From Aquibium carbonis (GTDB taxonomy: Bacteria > Pseudomonadota > Alphaproteobacteria > Rhizobiales > Rhizobiaceae), in NCBI RefSeq assembly GCF_003970795.1, contig NZ_RWKW01000115.1:1-39830 (forward strand): 39,830 nt of DNA. The letters run 5' to 3'. The notes under the pieces are model-generated. The model was given only the letters and a program-made list of their open reading frames with translations, made no database searches and was not told the DNA's origin. The translations under genes were made by a program, and so were the position numbers. Below, piece by piece: positions 39,334 through 39,830 of the stretch (its first letter is position 1; the number at the start of each line of letters is the position of its first letter).

Positions 39334-39830
39334 TCAGCGCAGTCGGCCGCTCGCATGCGCCAGCAGGGTGTAGACCTTGCCGGTGTCCGAGGTCAGGTAA
39401 GTCTGGGTGACCGTCTGGTCGCGATCGCTGCGCGCCACGTCCTGCAGCAGCTTCTCGAAATCCTCGCAGTAACGATCGACCGCGGTGCGGAACTCCGCGT
39501 CGGACTGATACTTGCGGCGGATCTCGTCGAAGGTCTGCTGGCCCTTCAGCGTGTAGAGACGGCGCGAGAAGACGTTGCGTTCGCCACGACGATAGCGCTG
39601 CCAGAGCTCCACCGACGCCTCGTGGTCGATCGCCCGCGCGATGTCCCCCGACAGCGAGTTCAGCGATTCCATCACGTTCGCCTGCGGACGAGCGGGCTGC
39701 GCCGGCGCTGCCGCCGCCGCGGGAGCGGCCTTGGCGGGCGCCTCGTCCTGCGAGGCCCTTCGAAGCAGGTTCTGCACCCATCCGTCCTGCTGGCCGGCGT
39801 CGCGGGCCGCCGGAGCGGCCGCAGGGGCCG
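39334..39830 (-). CDS. Unknown conserved-looking protein, C-terminal part (cut by window edge)
   Basis: The frame is open to the right edge, so the start lies outside. Visible are at least 164 residues: an Ala/Pro-rich linker (AKAAPAAAAAPAQPARP), then a helical domain (LNSLSGDIARAIDHEASVEL, RYRRGERNVFSRRLYTLKG, TAVDRYCEDFEKLL) and the end TSDTGKVYTLLAHASGRLR. I recognise the pattern from rhizobial hypothetical proteins but know no function. The stop at 39334 lies just before the shared terminator. Confidence 0.7.
   Translation of the reverse strand, partial: APAAAPAARDAGQQDGWVQNLLRRASQDEAPAKAAPAAAAAPAQPARPQANVMESLNSLSGDIARAIDHEASVELWQRYRRGERNVFSRRLYTLKGQQTFDEIRRKYQSDAEFRTAVDRYCEDFEKLLQDVARSDRDQTVTQTYLTSDTGKVYTLLAHASGRLR

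Overview
The window is GC-rich (about two thirds G+C by eye) chromosomal DNA of an alphaproteobacterium, almost certainly a member of the Hyphomicrobiales (Rhizobiales). The grounds are the gene order recA-alaS-icd, the linked purC-purS-purQ / purL-bolA-grxD set with a DUF1476 gene beside purC, the DUF1127 gene divergent from a MocR-type regulator, and protein wording typical of that order. I cannot name a genus. Most of the window is core metabolism and information processing. I see no insertion sequence, prophage, CRISPR array, tRNA or rRNA.

Layout. 1-5.3 kb: recA, alaS and, convergent to them, icd, separated by a strong bidirectional terminator. 5.5-12.6 kb: an epoxide-hydrolase-like enzyme, a TfoX-like protein, trmJ overlapping murI, an SH3 envelope protein, rpsD with a structured leader, then a tightly overlapping run of a small protein, ttcA and an inositol-phosphatase-family gene. 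12.6-17.1 kb (minus strand): a Bcr/CflA drug exporter, grxD, bolA and purL. bolA and purL overlap at TGATG.

17.1-23.8 kb: an accessory-looking block separates purL from purQ. It holds a three-gene ECF42-type sigma factor operon (secreted protein, DGPF/YCII protein, sigma factor), a MocR regulator divergent from a DUF1127 gene with a cluster of TTGTCA half-sites between them, an EPSP synthase of the PGSKS/GNAGT type, a small lipoprotein and an exported lipase-fold protein whose start overlaps the purQ stop.

23.8-26.4 kb: purQ, a small coiled-coil protein, purS and purC (minus), divergent from the F1-ATPase inhibitor zeta subunit. 26.5-33.7 kb: an HpcH/HpaI aldolase, a TauE/SafE permease overlapping a NudK-type Nudix gene, an EF-G paralogue, an L,D-transpeptidase and an unknown conserved protein. 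33.9-39.8 kb: a two-component sodium/solute (acetate-type) symporter, two small membrane proteins, the biotin-carrying propionyl-CoA carboxylase alpha subunit, and a 3'-end fragment of an unknown gene running off the right edge.

The most interesting items are a likely duplicated 54-residue linker inside PurL, the block that splits the purine cluster, the sigma operon with an ECF-like promoter in front of its secreted member, and the operator-like array between the MocR and DUF1127 genes. None is proof of a new system. All functions are read from sequence alone without database searches.
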